From Alphaproteobacteria bacterium (GTDB lineage Bacteria; Pseudomonadota; Alphaproteobacteria; SP197), in NCBI GenBank assembly GCA_016869675.1, contig VGDP01000013.1, positions 1-64,000 of the forward strand: DNA of 64,000 nucleotides. Direction: 5' to 3'. The notes beneath the pieces were generated by a model that saw only the letters and a list, made by a program, of their open reading frames with translations, was not told the DNA's origin and searched no databases. Below, piece after piece: positions 45,079-54,771 of this stretch; within the stretch, counting starts at the first letter, position 1; each line of letters begins with the position of its first letter. Made by a program: the position numbers and the translations under genes.

Positions 45079-46228
45079 GTGACCGACCCTTTCGACATCG
45101 GCCGCTTCTCGCTTGATCCCGACGACGCTTGGACCCTGCCGGCGCCCTACTACACCGCGCCCGAGGTGTTCGACGCCGAACAACGCGCCATCTTCCGTGC
45201 CACGTGGCGTTTCATGGGCCATGTCAGCGAGCTGGCGAACGCAGGCGACTACCTGGCGCGGTCGATCGCCGGCTCCGATGTGTTTGTCTTGCGCGATCAG
45301 GCCGGTGTGTTGCGCGGATTCCACAATGTCTGCCGACATCGAAGCCATCGCCTGCTGCCCGGGTCCTCGGGCCAGGTCCGCGCCGTCATCACCTGCCCGT
45401 ACCACTCCTGGGCCTACGGCCTGGACGGCCGGCTGCGCACGGCACGCAACAGCGAGAACGTACGCGCCTTCGATGCTAGCGCCTTCGGTCTGCTGCCGGT
45501 ACGCACCGAGACGTGCGGCGGCTTCGTCTTCGTCAACCTCGATGACGACGCTCCAGCGCTACATGCCCAATCTCGACCGCATGGTCCGCGTCGATCGCCA
45601 GGACTTCGACATCGCGGCCAACTGGAAGGTCGTCGCCGAGGACGGCATCGACGGCTACCACGTGTTCCTGTCCGGGCCGGCGCATCGTGCGTTCGGCCGG
45701 TTCATGGACGGCCACGGCCTACGCATGATCAACCGGCCGGACTGGATCCTGCTGCACGCCGGTCCGGGCTCGCCGGACAGCGGCGTCTACGACTACCGCT
45801 CGAACATCGGCAAGGGCCAGACGCCGGACTACGTGACCTTCTTCCTGTGGCCCGACCTGCTGATCTTCACGTTCCCGCACGTGGGCGCGGTGTGGAGCTT
45901 CCCGATGACGCCCACGGGGCCCGAACGCACCCACGAGGAGGTGGTCGCCTACACGCCCGGCGGGTGCGCTCTCGACGAGGTCACCGCTGCGGCGGTGCGC
46001 TGGATGGCCGAGGTGCTGGGGCCGGAGGACGTCGCGCTGAACGTGGGCGTGCAGCAGGGCCTGCGCTCGCCCGCCAGACGCCAGGGCCGGCTGCTGATCG
46101 ACGCGGCGCGCGGCGATATGAGCGAGCATGCCATCCACTGTTTCCAGGCGTGCGTGCTGGAGGCCCTGGGGCGCCTGCCGGCCGGCTCGGCCGCGACGCT
46201 CCTTTCACCCCCGACCGAGGTGGGGTGA
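45079..46228 (+). pseudogene. Rieske non-heme iron oxygenase large subunit with a one-base frameshift
   Basis: The first 157 codons give the Rieske domain with both cluster motifs, CRHRSH and CPYHSW, then FVFVNLDDDA. At 45541-45553 the frame changes by one. The second part (LQRYMPNLDRMVR, NWKVVAEDGIDGYHVF, HRAF, LLIFTFPHVGAVW) is the catalytic START-like domain and runs to a TGA at 46226-46228. Removing one base there rejoins the halves as VNLDDDLQRYMPNLD. The start is GTG. This class hydroxylates or demethylates aromatic or quaternary-amine substrates. Either a recently broken gene or an assembly indel. Confidence 0.85.
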
Positions 46229-46238
46229 GCCGGGAAGC

Positions 46239-46910
46239 CTATCCGGCGGCTCCATGGAATCCGGCGCGCACCGCCGCGAGCGCGATGCCGACCGCCGCGG
46301 CCGTGGGATCGACCACGGGCACGCCGAGCGCGACGCGCAACCGGTCATTGTAGCGGGCCATGCCGGCGCACGCCGGCACGATCACCTGGGCGCCGTCCTC
46401 CTCGACGAGGCGGCGGGCGTTGTCGATCATCGCCGGCAGGCCGCGCGTCTCGTCGGGCAGGCCGACCACGGGGATGCCGACAGCGCGCACCCCCGCCACA
46501 CGCGCCCCGATGCCGAGCGAACGGTTCTGCCGGTGATGCCCGGCGATGTCGCCCGCCAGATTGGTGACGATGCCGATCCGCTCGCCGAGGTTGAGGCCAG
46601 CGGTCAACCCCGCCTCGCCGATGCCGATCACCGGCTTGCTCGTGACCTCGCGCACCGCGTGGATCCCCGGATCGCCGAAGCACGCGATGACGAAGGCGCC
46701 GGCGTCGTTGTCGTACCGCTCGACGAGCCGGCATAGCGGCCCGACCACTACCGCCGCGTCCATCGCGGTCTGGATGCCCTTGGGCACGTCGTCCAGGGTC
46801 AGGCAGGTAATCGGCGGGCCGTCGCGGAAGCGCAGGCCCTCGAGCCCACGGTCGAGGTGCGCCGTGACCTCAGCGTCGCTGTTCGGGTTGATGACGACGA
46901 TGGCGTTCAT
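46239..46910 (-). CDS. Asp/Glu/hydantoin racemase-family protein
   Basis: 223 aa. The two catalytic cysteines are visible in VIACFGDPG near residue 79 and VPACAGMA near 185, in the typical two-domain pseudo-symmetric fold ([10 protein letters not shown] at the N-terminus). Members racemise hydantoins, aspartate or allantoin. The ATG overlaps the stop of the upstream acyl-CoA synthetase (ATGA). It ends 10 bp from the convergent Rieske pseudogene. Confidence 0.87.
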   Translation of the reverse strand: MNAIVVINPNSDAEVTAHLDRGLEGLRFRDGPPITCLTLDDVPKGIQTAMDAAVVVGPLCRLVERYDNDAGAFVIACFGDPGIHAVREVTSKPVIGIGEAGLTAGLNLGERIGIVTNLAGDIAGHHRQNRSLGIGARVAGVRAVGIPVVGLPDETRGLPAMIDNARRLVEEDGAQVIVPACAGMARYNDRLRVALGVPVVDPTAAAVGIALAAVRAGFHGAAG

Positions 46911-48565
46911 GCTGTCCTGGCCTCGGCCAGGCCGAGCTCCTGCTTCATGTGCTCGCGCATCACGTACTTCTGGATTTTTCCGGTCACGGTCATGGGGAAG
47001 CTGTCGACGAACTTCACGTAGCGAGGGATCTTGTAGTGGGCGATCTGGCCCTGGCAGAAGGCGCGGATGTCCTCGGCGCTGGCCGCGACGCCCGGCTTCA
47101 GCTTGATCCAGGCGCACAATTTCTCGCCCATGCGCGCGTCGGGCACGCCGATCACCTGCACGTCGGCGACCGCCGGGTGGCGGTGGAGGAACTCCTCCAC
47201 CCTGCGCGGGTAGACGTTCTCGCCGCCGCGGATCACCATGTCCTTGATGCGCCCGACGATGTTGCAATAGCCCGCGTCGTCGAGCGTCGCCAGGTCGCCC
47301 GTGTGCATCCAGCCGGCGCGGTCGATCGCCTCGTCCGTGCGCGCCGGATCGTCCCAGTAGCCCAACATGACCGAGTAGCCGCGCGTGCAGAGTTCGCCCG
47401 GTGTGCCCGGCGGCACGACGCGACCCTCGGCGTCGACGATCTTGACCTCGACGTGCGGGTGGATGCGCCCGACGGTCGAGACGCGCTTGTCGAGCGGGTC
47501 CGCCGGCGACGTCTGGAAGCTGACCGGGCTAGTCTCGGTCATGCCGTAGGCGATGGTGACCTCGGCCATGTGCATGTCGCTGACGACGCGCTTCATCACC
47601 TCGATCGGGCACGGCGAGCCGGCCACGATGCCCGTGCGCAGGCTGGTCAGATCGAAGCGCCTGAACTCCGGATGGTCGAGCTCGGCGATGAACATGGTCG
47701 GTACGCCGTAGAGCCCCGTGCAACGTTCCGCCGCCACCGTCTCCAGCACGGCCAACGGATCGAACGCCTCGCCAGGGTAGACCATCGCCGCGCCATGGGT
47801 GACGCACGCCAGGTTGCCGAGCACCATGCCGAAGCAGTGGTAGAGCGGCACCGGGATGCACACCCGGTCGCGCTCGGTCAGCGCCAGCGACTCGCCAATA
47901 AAGTAGCCGTTGTTGAGGATGTTGTGGTGGCTAAGCGTCGCCCCCTTGGGCGCGCCGGTGGTGCCGCTGGTGAACTGGATGTTGACGGCGTCGTCGAACT
48001 GCAGCCGCGCGCCGATTTCGGCCAAGCGCGCGCGTTCAGCCGCGCGGCCACGCGCCGCCACGGCATCGAACGGGATCGCGCCGGGCAGCGTCCCGTCGCC
48101 GACCACGATGACCGTCTCGAGCCGTGACAGTCGGGCCTGGCCCAACTCGGCCACCATCGCCAGGTAGTCGCTCGACTTAAACCGCGTCGCCGTGACCAGG
48201 GCGCGGCAACCCACCTTGTTGAGCGCGTACTCCAGCTCGGCCAGGCGGTACGCCGGGTTGATGTTGACCAGCACGAGCCCTGCCTTGGCGGTGGCGAACT
48301 GAGTGACGACCCACTCGGCGTTGTCGGGCGACCAGATGCCGACGCGATCCCCCGGCTCCAGCCCGAGCGCGAGAAGCCCGGCGGCGAACGCCTCGACCCG
48401 ACGCGCGAGCCCGGCGTAGGTCCAGCGCACCGATTGGGAGCGGACAACCAGTGCGTCGCGCTCGGCCCAGCGCGCGACGGCGCCGTCCAGATGCTCGCCG
48501 ATCGTCGTGCCGATCAGCGGCACCGACGCCGCGCCGTGGACATAGCTACGGGTCAACCCTGCCAT
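46907..48565 (-). CDS. AMP-dependent acyl-CoA synthetase
   Basis: 552-aa ANL enzyme of the FadK/AcsF-like group. Motifs are [16 protein letters not shown] (residues 200-215), [39 protein letters not shown] and the catalytic Lys in [10 protein letters not shown]. It activates a medium-chain or other carboxylate with ATP and CoA. It is coupled to the racemase gene downstream and begins 19 bp after the CocE-like pseudogene on the same strand. Confidence 0.92.
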   Translation of the reverse strand: MAGLTRSYVHGAASVPLIGTTIGEHLDGAVARWAERDALVVRSQSVRWTYAGLARRVEAFAAGLLALGLEPGDRVGIWSPDNAEWVVTQFATAKAGLVLVNINPAYRLAELEYALNKVGCRALVTATRFKSSDYLAMVAELGQARLSRLETVIVVGDGTLPGAIPFDAVAARGRAAERARLAEIGARLQFDDAVNIQFTSGTTGAPKGATLSHHNILNNGYFIGESLALTERDRVCIPVPLYHCFGMVLGNLACVTHGAAMVYPGEAFDPLAVLETVAAERCTGLYGVPTMFIAELDHPEFRRFDLTSLRTGIVAGSPCPIEVMKRVVSDMHMAEVTIAYGMTETSPVSFQTSPADPLDKRVSTVGRIHPHVEVKIVDAEGRVVPPGTPGELCTRGYSVMLGYWDDPARTDEAIDRAGWMHTGDLATLDDAGYCNIVGRIKDMVIRGGENVYPRRVEEFLHRHPAVADVQVIGVPDARMGEKLCAWIKLKPGVAASAEDIRAFCQGQIAHYKIPRYVKFVDSFPMTVTGKIQKYVMREHMKQELGLAEARTA

Positions 48566-48584
48566 GGCGCGCAGTATAGGCGGT

Positions 48585-50605
48585 TCAGACGCCGCACCGT
48601 GGGATCACTTCATCCCACGTCCCGGTGAACACCTTGGCATCGCTTTCGAAAGCGTCGAGTTTGGCTTGCAGGAGGAACGCCGTGGAATCGCCGCCGAGCC
48701 GCATGCGCGTCTCGATGCGCACCGACCAGCCGTCGCGTTCATAGGCCACGCGGCGCTGAGTCTCCGTCACGGCCGAGGCGGGGTCGCCCTCGCCAAAGCT
48801 GTGCACGCCCTGGCCCCAGCCCTCGTGGATGAGCCCGATGTCGTCGAGGCGGAAGCGGCCGCGATCGCGCACCGAAACCAAACGCGTCGTGCCCGTGGCG
48901 TCTGCCGCGAGCGCCTGGCGGCCGCGTGTCGGCGCGCGCAGCACGGTGAAGGCGCGTTCCGGCGCGCACTCCGCCGGGCCGAACGGCGCCAGCGTCGTGT
49001 CGGTGGCCTTCGGCGCGCGCACCGGCAGGGTCAGGGAGCCGGAGCCGAGCGCGACCGTCAGTGTCACGGGCTCGGGCGCAGGCCAGACCACGGGCCAGTA
49101 CGATGTGCCGAGCGCGACGCGCACCCGGTGCCCGGCCGGGAAGGCGTGCGCGCAGTCGTTGAGCGCGAGCCGCACCCGGTAGCTCCGCCCCGGCTCCAGG
49201 GGTTCGGGCCGTTCGTGCCCGCCGCGGTGGGTCAGGTTGAGCACGCCGTACGTCACGCGCACGGAGCTGCCGTCGGGCGCCACATCGCACAGGCGCACAA
49301 CGAGTTGGGCTACGGGCCGGTCGGCGGCGACGTTGATGGCGAGCACCGGCGCGCCTAGGATGTCGAGTGGGCGATCCAACGGTTCTGAGTCGAACACCGG
49401 GGCGACGGCATCGTCCTCGCGCTGGTCGGTCGCCAGATCAGGACCCAGGCCGTAGGGGCACCAGTCGCTGGAAGCGCGGCCCGCCACGGTCGGCGACGCC
49501 ACCGAACTCGCCGCGTTCGATGCCGTGCGCGTGCGCGAAAGCCCCTGCTCGCCAAGCCACATGTCCAGACCCGGTGCGGCGGGGTCGGGCCAGGCGTGCG
49601 CGGCCACCCAACGGCCGCGGCGCACCGGGATCTCGGCCAGCGGTGGTTCCCACTCCTGCATCCAGACGCGGATCGGCGGCTCGTCCATGACGCCGGTGGC
49701 GCGGCCCTTGAGCCAGTGGTCCCACCAGCGCAGCGTCTCCTGCAGGTACCCGATCAACGGACCCGGCCCGCCCTCGTAGGGGAAGCAATGCCCCACGGCC
49801 CGATCAGGGCCTTCTTGGGGCAGGTCAGATGGCGCATCAGGCGTGGGATGGCGTTTGAGTAGCCGTCGGCCCAGCCGCCCACGGCGTAGACCGCGCACTG
49901 GATCGCGCCGTAGTCCTCGCACACCGAACCCTGGCGCCAGTAGTCGTCGCGGGTCTGGTGCTCGAGCCAGGCCAGCACCGGCGGCCGGACCACCTCGAGG
50001 CGTTGCTGCCACATGGCGCGCCACGCGGCGCCAACCACCACTGGGTCGGGCGGCGTCGGCAAGTAGCCGAGGAACGTGGCGCCCCAGCCCATGGTGTCCA
50101 TCAGCACGCAACCGCCCATGTAGTGCATGTCATCGGCGTAGCGGTCGTCGGTGGAAGCGACAGTGATGATCGCCTTGAGCGCAGGCGGACGACGGGCCAC
50201 CACCTGCAAGCTGTTGAAGCTACCCCACGAGATGCCGGTCATGCCCACCTTGCCGTCGCACCACGGCTGCGCCGCGATCCAGGCGATGGCGGTGACCGCG
50301 TCGTCCTGCTCGGAACGCAGGTACTCGTCCTGCAGCACGCCCTCAGAGTCGCCGGACCCGACGATGTCCAGGCGGATGCACGCGTACCCATGCGCGGCGA
50401 GGTAGCCGTGCACGCGCTGGTCTTCCAGCGTCTGACGGTCGCGCTTGCGGTAGGGGATGTACTCGAGGATCGCCGGAACAGGCGACGTCTCGGCCCCGGC
50501 GGGCAGTCAGACGCGCGCCGCCAGTCGCCGTCCGTCCGGCATCGGGATCCACAGGTTCTCGATGTCGACGACGGACACCGGCGGTATCGCGATACGTGTT
50601 GTCAT
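48585..50605 (-). pseudogene. CocE/NonD-family hydrolase (X-Pro dipeptidyl-peptidase-like) with TGA and frameshift
   Basis: The gene starts MTTRIAIPP at 50605. A TGA at 50509-50507 breaks LAARV-stop-LPAGAE, where relatives have Trp. The frame then continues with EYIPYRKRD, GYACIRLDIVGSGDSEG and the nucleophile in GISWGS. Near 49,791-49,794 a missing base in a C run (G on the coding strand) shifts the frame at ALIGPWG. The second part (HCFPYEGGPGPLIGYL, LRWWDHWLKG, then the C-terminal jelly-roll domain) continues to TGA at 48587-48585. Full length would be about 673 residues. Two independent lesions indicate a real pseudogene. Confidence 0.88.
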
Positions 50606-50635
50606 GGCACTCCCCTCGTCCCCGAGCCTGCGCGA

Positions 50636-50665
50636 TTGTATACGCCTGCACCCTGCGCGTAACAT
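50636..50665 (+). promoter_or_regulatory. possible promoter of the catabolic operon
   Basis: TTGTAT (50636-50641), an 18-bp spacer and TAACAT (50660-50665), 25 nt before the ATG of the acyl-CoA dehydrogenase remnant. A GTATAC core (50638-50643) overlaps the -35 box and on the other strand supplies TATACA upstream of the CocE-like gene. It could be a divergent promoter/operator. Confidence 0.35.
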
Positions 50666-50690
50666 TGCGCGAGCGCAGGGGAGTGCGACC

Positions 50691-51855
50691 ATGGATGTGA
50701 ACTTCAGCCGCGATGACAAGGACGTGTGCGCCCGGGCGCGGGGTTCGCCGAGAAGCATCTTTTCCCCCACGAGGAGGAACTCGACGTTAACGACCACCTG
50801 CCGGAGGAGACGGAGGAGGCGATCCGTCAGGCGGTACGCGACTACCACCTGAACGCGGTCAACCACGCGGTCGAATGGGGCGGCCAGGGCAGGTCGTCCA
50901 GTTGATGATCGTTAACGAGGAGGTCGCCAAGGCGACGGGCGCCCTGTGGGGCCGCGTCTGGCTGCCGCCCATGTGCCTGAAGGACGGCACGCGCGAGCAG
51001 AAGGAGGAGATCCTGCGCCCGGCCTGCGCCGGCAAGGTCTTCGTCGCGTTCTGCACGTCGGAACCGGGCGCGGGCTCGGATGCCGGGGGCGTCCGCACGA
51101 GCGCGGTGCTGCGCGGCAACCACTGGGTCGTCAACGGCGAGAAATGCTTCGCGAGCTTTTCCGAAGGCGCCGACTTGGCGCTGCTGACCACCATCGTCGA
51201 CAGTGATCCGAAGAAGCCGACGCTGCTGATCATCAACCCGAAGACCAAGGGCTACAACATCAAGCGCCTGCCAAGCTTCATGCAGCGCTCGGGCCACGGC
51301 CATCCCGAGGTCGATATCCGCGACATAAAGGTGCCCGCCGATGCGATGCTCGGCGAGGTGGGCCAGGGTTTCGAGCTGACCAAGGACTGGTTCGTCGAAG
51401 CGCGCCTCGCCATAGCCGCGCGCTCGATCGGCATGGCGATCCGCGCGACCGAGTTGGCCGAGGCCTACGCCGCCAAGCGCGTCCAGTTCGGCCGCCCGAT
51501 TGGCGATTTTCAGGCGATCGAGTTCATGATCACCGAGATGGCGGCGGACATCATGACCGGCAAGAGCATGCTCTACCGCGTGTGCGCCGAGATCGACGGC
51601 GGGCTCGACCGCAAGCATGCCCACGCCAAGGCCAGCGCGACAAAGTGGTACTGCTCGGAAGCCGGCTGGCGCGTGGTCGACAAGGCGTTGCAGATCTTCG
51701 GCGAGCGTGGCGCCATGTGCGAGAACCCGGTCGAGCGGCTCCACCGTGACGTGCGGCTCGAGCGCATCTGTGAAGGCACGTCCGAGATCCAGAAGGTCAT
51801 CATCGGCGGCCATATCCGCAAACGCGGTCTCGACGTCTACACGGGATGGTCGTAG
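50691..51855 (+). pseudogene. acyl-CoA dehydrogenase with two frameshifts
   Basis: MDVNFSRDDKDVCARAR is followed by a shift in GGGG (50740-50743). The next frame gives FAEKHLFPHEEELD to NHAVEWGGQG, then a second shift near 50882-50896. The third frame carries the bulk (QLMIVNEEVAKATGALWG, AFCTSEPGAGSD, FAD-domain motifs, and ICEGTSEIQ with the catalytic Glu) to the stop. At the second site several residues are also missing. The flavoprotein would have had about 385 residues. It heads an otherwise intact operon of CoA-ester enzymes. The 3' two thirds could still give a protein from an internal start, but without the N-terminal helical domain. Confidence 0.85.
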
Positions 51856-51886
51856 AAACCCGCGTCCACAACCACCGAGATTCTTC

Positions 51887-53974
51887 GTGACTGAGACGAA
51901 CGACCGCGCGCAACGCCGCGCCAACCTCCGGCGAGGCCTGGCGGCACGCTCGATCGCCTTCATCGGCGGCAGCGGCGTCGAGCACGCGATCCAGTATTGC
52001 CACGAACTGGGCTACACCGGGCGCCTCCATGCGGTGAACCCCAAGCGATCGTCGATCGCCGGCGTGTCCTGCGTCCCCTCAGTGTTCGATCTGCCCGAGC
52101 CGCCCGAGTGCAGCTTCATCGCCGTCACGCCCGAAATCGCCATCGACGCGGTGGCCGACCTGGCGGCGATCGGCGCGCCCTCGGCCGTGATGTACACCGC
52201 TGGCTTCGCTGAGGTGGGCGATCAGGATCTGCAGCGCCGGTTGCGCGAGGCGGCCGGGCCGTCGCTCGCCTTGGTCGGCCCCAACTGCATCGGTACGGTC
52301 AACTACTTCGACGCCGTGCCCGTGGCCATCGGCAACCACGGTGTCGAGCGCCCCGCCAAGGGCGTCGCCGTGATCGCCCAGAGCGGCACCATCACCATCA
52401 ACTTGGTCGGCTCCGATCGTTCGCTGCCGATCGGCTACCTGTTGAGCATCGGCAACCAAGCGGTGCTCGGCATGGCCGACTACGTGGACGTGGTGCTCGA
52501 CGATCCGCGCGTGACCGGGCTCGTGCTCTACGTCGAGGGGCTCAACGATGCCCAGGCCTTCGCCGAGGCCGCCGCCAAGGCGCACGCGCGCGGCGTGCCG
52601 ATCATCGTGCTGAAGGCGGGCGTGTCCGAGATGGGGCGCAAGATCGCGCTGTCGCACACGGGCTCGATGACCGGCGCCTCGGAGCTCTATGACGCGTTCT
52701 TCGAGCGCCTCGGCGTCGTGCGCGCCGAGTCGTTCACGGAGTTGCTCGAGGTCGCGAAGCTCCTGACCATGGGCCCCATGCCCAAGGGCAACCGGCTGTC
52801 GATCGAGACCTGCTCGGGCACGGATGCAGGCTACTGCGCCGACCTCGCGGAACGGTACGGCGTCGCCCTGCCCCAGCCCTCGCCCGCCGTCCAGGACGCG
52901 CTGCGCAAGGTCATCCCGCCCATCGCCACGCCGGCCAACCCGCTGGACGTGACCATGATGCAGTGGAACGATCGCGCCGGCCAGGCGACCTCGCTCATCA
53001 CGTTGCTCCAGGAGCCGACCGACGCCGCGGCCCTGATCATCAACTACCCGACCAATTCGGAAGGCTCGACCTACGACCCGGCGATCGAGGCGATGATCCA
53101 CGTGCGGGCGGCGACCGACCTGCCCTGCTATGTCATCACCAACCTGCCCGAAGGCGCGCCACGCCGGGTGCGAGACACCATGGCGAAGCATGGCGTCGTG
53201 ACACTCCAGGGATTCGAGGACGCCTTCGCCGCGTTCGGGCGCGCGGCACGCTTCGCGGCGCGCCGCAGCGCGCTCGACGCCCAGGGCGGTGTCGAAAGTC
53301 GCCTGGTGCTGGCGCCGAACGGCGGCGGCGAAGCCAAGGGCGCCGACGAATGGGCCAGCAAGGCCTGGCTACGGACGGCCGGCGTGGCGTTGCCCGAAGG
53401 GCGCCGCGTCACCGACGCAGAGGACGCGGCGCGGACCGCCGAGGCACTCGGTTACCCGGTCGTGCTCAAGGGTTGCGGCGCGCGCCTCCTGCACAAGACC
53501 GAGGCCGGCGCGGTCGCGCTCAACCTCGGCGATTCCGGCGCGGTTCGCGCCGCCGCCGCCGCCATGGCCGCCGTGCCGGGCCTCGAAGGCTTCATCGTCG
53601 AACGCATGGTCAAGGGCGCGGTCGCCGAGCTGATCGTCGGCGCGCGGCGCGATCCGCTGTTCGGCATGACGATCACCCTCGGCGCCGGCGGCGTCCTGAC
53701 CGAGCTCCTGCGCGATGTGCAGACCCTGATCCTGCCGCTGCGCGAAGCCGACGTGCGCGAGGCCCTGCACCGCTTGCGATCCTGGCCGCTGCTCGACGGC
53801 TTCCGCGGCCGGCCCAAGGGGGACGTGGACGCGGTCGTCGCGGCGGTCATGGCCATCGCCAAGGCGCTCGAACGCGATGCCCGACGGATCGCCGAACTGG
53901 ACGTGAACCCGCTGATGGTTCTGCCGCACGGTCAGGGCGTCGTGGCGGTCGACGCCCTGCTGGTGTCCGCATGA
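51887..53974 (+). CDS. acyl-CoA synthetase (NDP-forming), ACD superfamily, copy 1
   Basis: 695 aa, fused alpha and beta subunits. The CoA-binding domain (1-130) has SIAFIGGSG and HAVNPKR. Succinyl-CoA ligase-like domains follow, with VGPNCIGTVN and the phosphohistidine in ALSHTGSMTG near residue 264. An ATP-grasp domain (about 480-695) has YPVVLKGCG, HKTEAGAVALN and ITLGAGGVLTE. It forms acyl-CoA from acid, CoA and ATP with ADP release, reversibly. The start is taken as GTG 51887, 31 bp after the dehydrogenase remnant; its ribosome binding site is weak. The TGA overlaps the next ATG. Confidence 0.9.
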   Translation: MTETNDRAQRRANLRRGLAARSIAFIGGSGVEHAIQYCHELGYTGRLHAVNPKRSSIAGVSCVPSVFDLPEPPECSFIAVTPEIAIDAVADLAAIGAPSAVMYTAGFAEVGDQDLQRRLREAAGPSLALVGPNCIGTVNYFDAVPVAIGNHGVERPAKGVAVIAQSGTITINLVGSDRSLPIGYLLSIGNQAVLGMADYVDVVLDDPRVTGLVLYVEGLNDAQAFAEAAAKAHARGVPIIVLKAGVSEMGRKIALSHTGSMTGASELYDAFFERLGVVRAESFTELLEVAKLLTMGPMPKGNRLSIETCSGTDAGYCADLAERYGVALPQPSPAVQDALRKVIPPIATPANPLDVTMMQWNDRAGQATSLITLLQEPTDAAALIINYPTNSEGSTYDPAIEAMIHVRAATDLPCYVITNLPEGAPRRVRDTMAKHGVVTLQGFEDAFAAFGRAARFAARRSALDAQGGVESRLVLAPNGGGEAKGADEWASKAWLRTAGVALPEGRRVTDAEDAARTAEALGYPVVLKGCGARLLHKTEAGAVALNLGDSGAVRAAAAAMAAVPGLEGFIVERMVKGAVAELIVGARRDPLFGMTITLGAGGVLTELLRDVQTLILPLREADVREALHRLRSWPLLDGFRGRPKGDVDAVVAAVMAIAKALERDARRIAELDVNPLMVLPHGQGVVAVDALLVSA

Positions 53975-54771
53975 CCGACACGACCGTCTTCGCGGCCGGC
54001 ATCCTGGCGGGGCGCCACGCCCTGGTCACGGGCGGCGGCACCGGTATCGGATTTGCCATCGCGCGCGAGCTGGGGGCCCTGGGCGCGCGTGTCACCATCG
54101 CCGCACGGACGGCGGAGCGTCTGCCGACGGCGGCCGCCGAGCTTCACGGCACCGGCATCGATGCCGCCTGGCGGCCGGTCAACATCCGCAAGGAGGCCGA
54201 CGTCGAGGCGCTCTACGACTGGGTCGAGGCCGAGCGTGGCCTGCCCGACATCCTGGTCAACAACGCTGGAGGCCAGTTCGGGGCCAAGGCGATCGACATT
54301 TCGCCGAATGGATTCCGCGCCGTCGTCGACCTCAACGTTCAGGGCACCTGGCACATGTGCCACGCCCAGGCGCGCCGCCTGTTCGCCGCCGGTCACCAGG
54401 GCCGCATCGTCAACGTCGTGTTCTGCGATACCGACGGCATGCCGTACTTCGCCCATGCGGCGGCGGCACGTGCGGCCGTGGTCAACCTGACCAAGACGCT
54501 GGCCATGGAATGGGGGCGCCAGGGGATCCTGGTCAACGCGGTCGGCCCCGGGCCGATCGAGACGCCGGCGATCGCCCAGTACACCGGAGCCATGACGAGC
54601 GGCCTGCGCCTCGGGAAGCTCCCGATACCGCGCATGGGCACGCCGTGTGAGTGCGCCCTGGCCGTGGCGTTCCTGTGCTCGGCCGCCGGCGACTACATCA
54701 CCGGCGCGTTTATCCCGGTCGACGGCGGCTCGGCGCTCGTCGGTCGCGACTTACCTGGAGACGCTTCATGA
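53971..54771 (+). CDS. SDR-family oxidoreductase (dienoyl/enoyl-CoA reductase-like)
   Basis: 266 aa. NAD(P) binding is at TGGGTGIGFA near residue 20 and NNAGG near 93. At the active site the usual Tyr-x3-Lys is replaced by HAAAARAAV, following VNVVFCD. This pattern is known from peroxisomal-type 2,4-dienoyl- or enoyl-CoA reductases and related acyl-CoA SDRs. It overlaps both neighbours by 4 bp (ATGA at each end), so it is translated with the two acyl-CoA synthetases. It probably acts on their CoA esters (inference). Confidence 0.85.
   Translation: MTDTTVFAAGILAGRHALVTGGGTGIGFAIARELGALGARVTIAARTAERLPTAAAELHGTGIDAAWRPVNIRKEADVEALYDWVEAERGLPDILVNNAGGQFGAKAIDISPNGFRAVVDLNVQGTWHMCHAQARRLFAAGHQGRIVNVVFCDTDGMPYFAHAAAARAAVVNLTKTLAMEWGRQGILVNAVGPGPIETPAIAQYTGAMTSGLRLGKLPIPRMGTPCECALAVAFLCSAAGDYITGAFIPVDGGSALVGRDLPGDAS

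Noticed and set aside
548-50509. Stop-codon recoding (selenocysteine or pyrrolysine) to explain the in-frame stops
   Set aside because: All three stop codons occur, in unrelated families, at Trp/Tyr positions. TAG, TAA and TGA also end ordinary genes here, and no SECIS-like or pyl element is visible.
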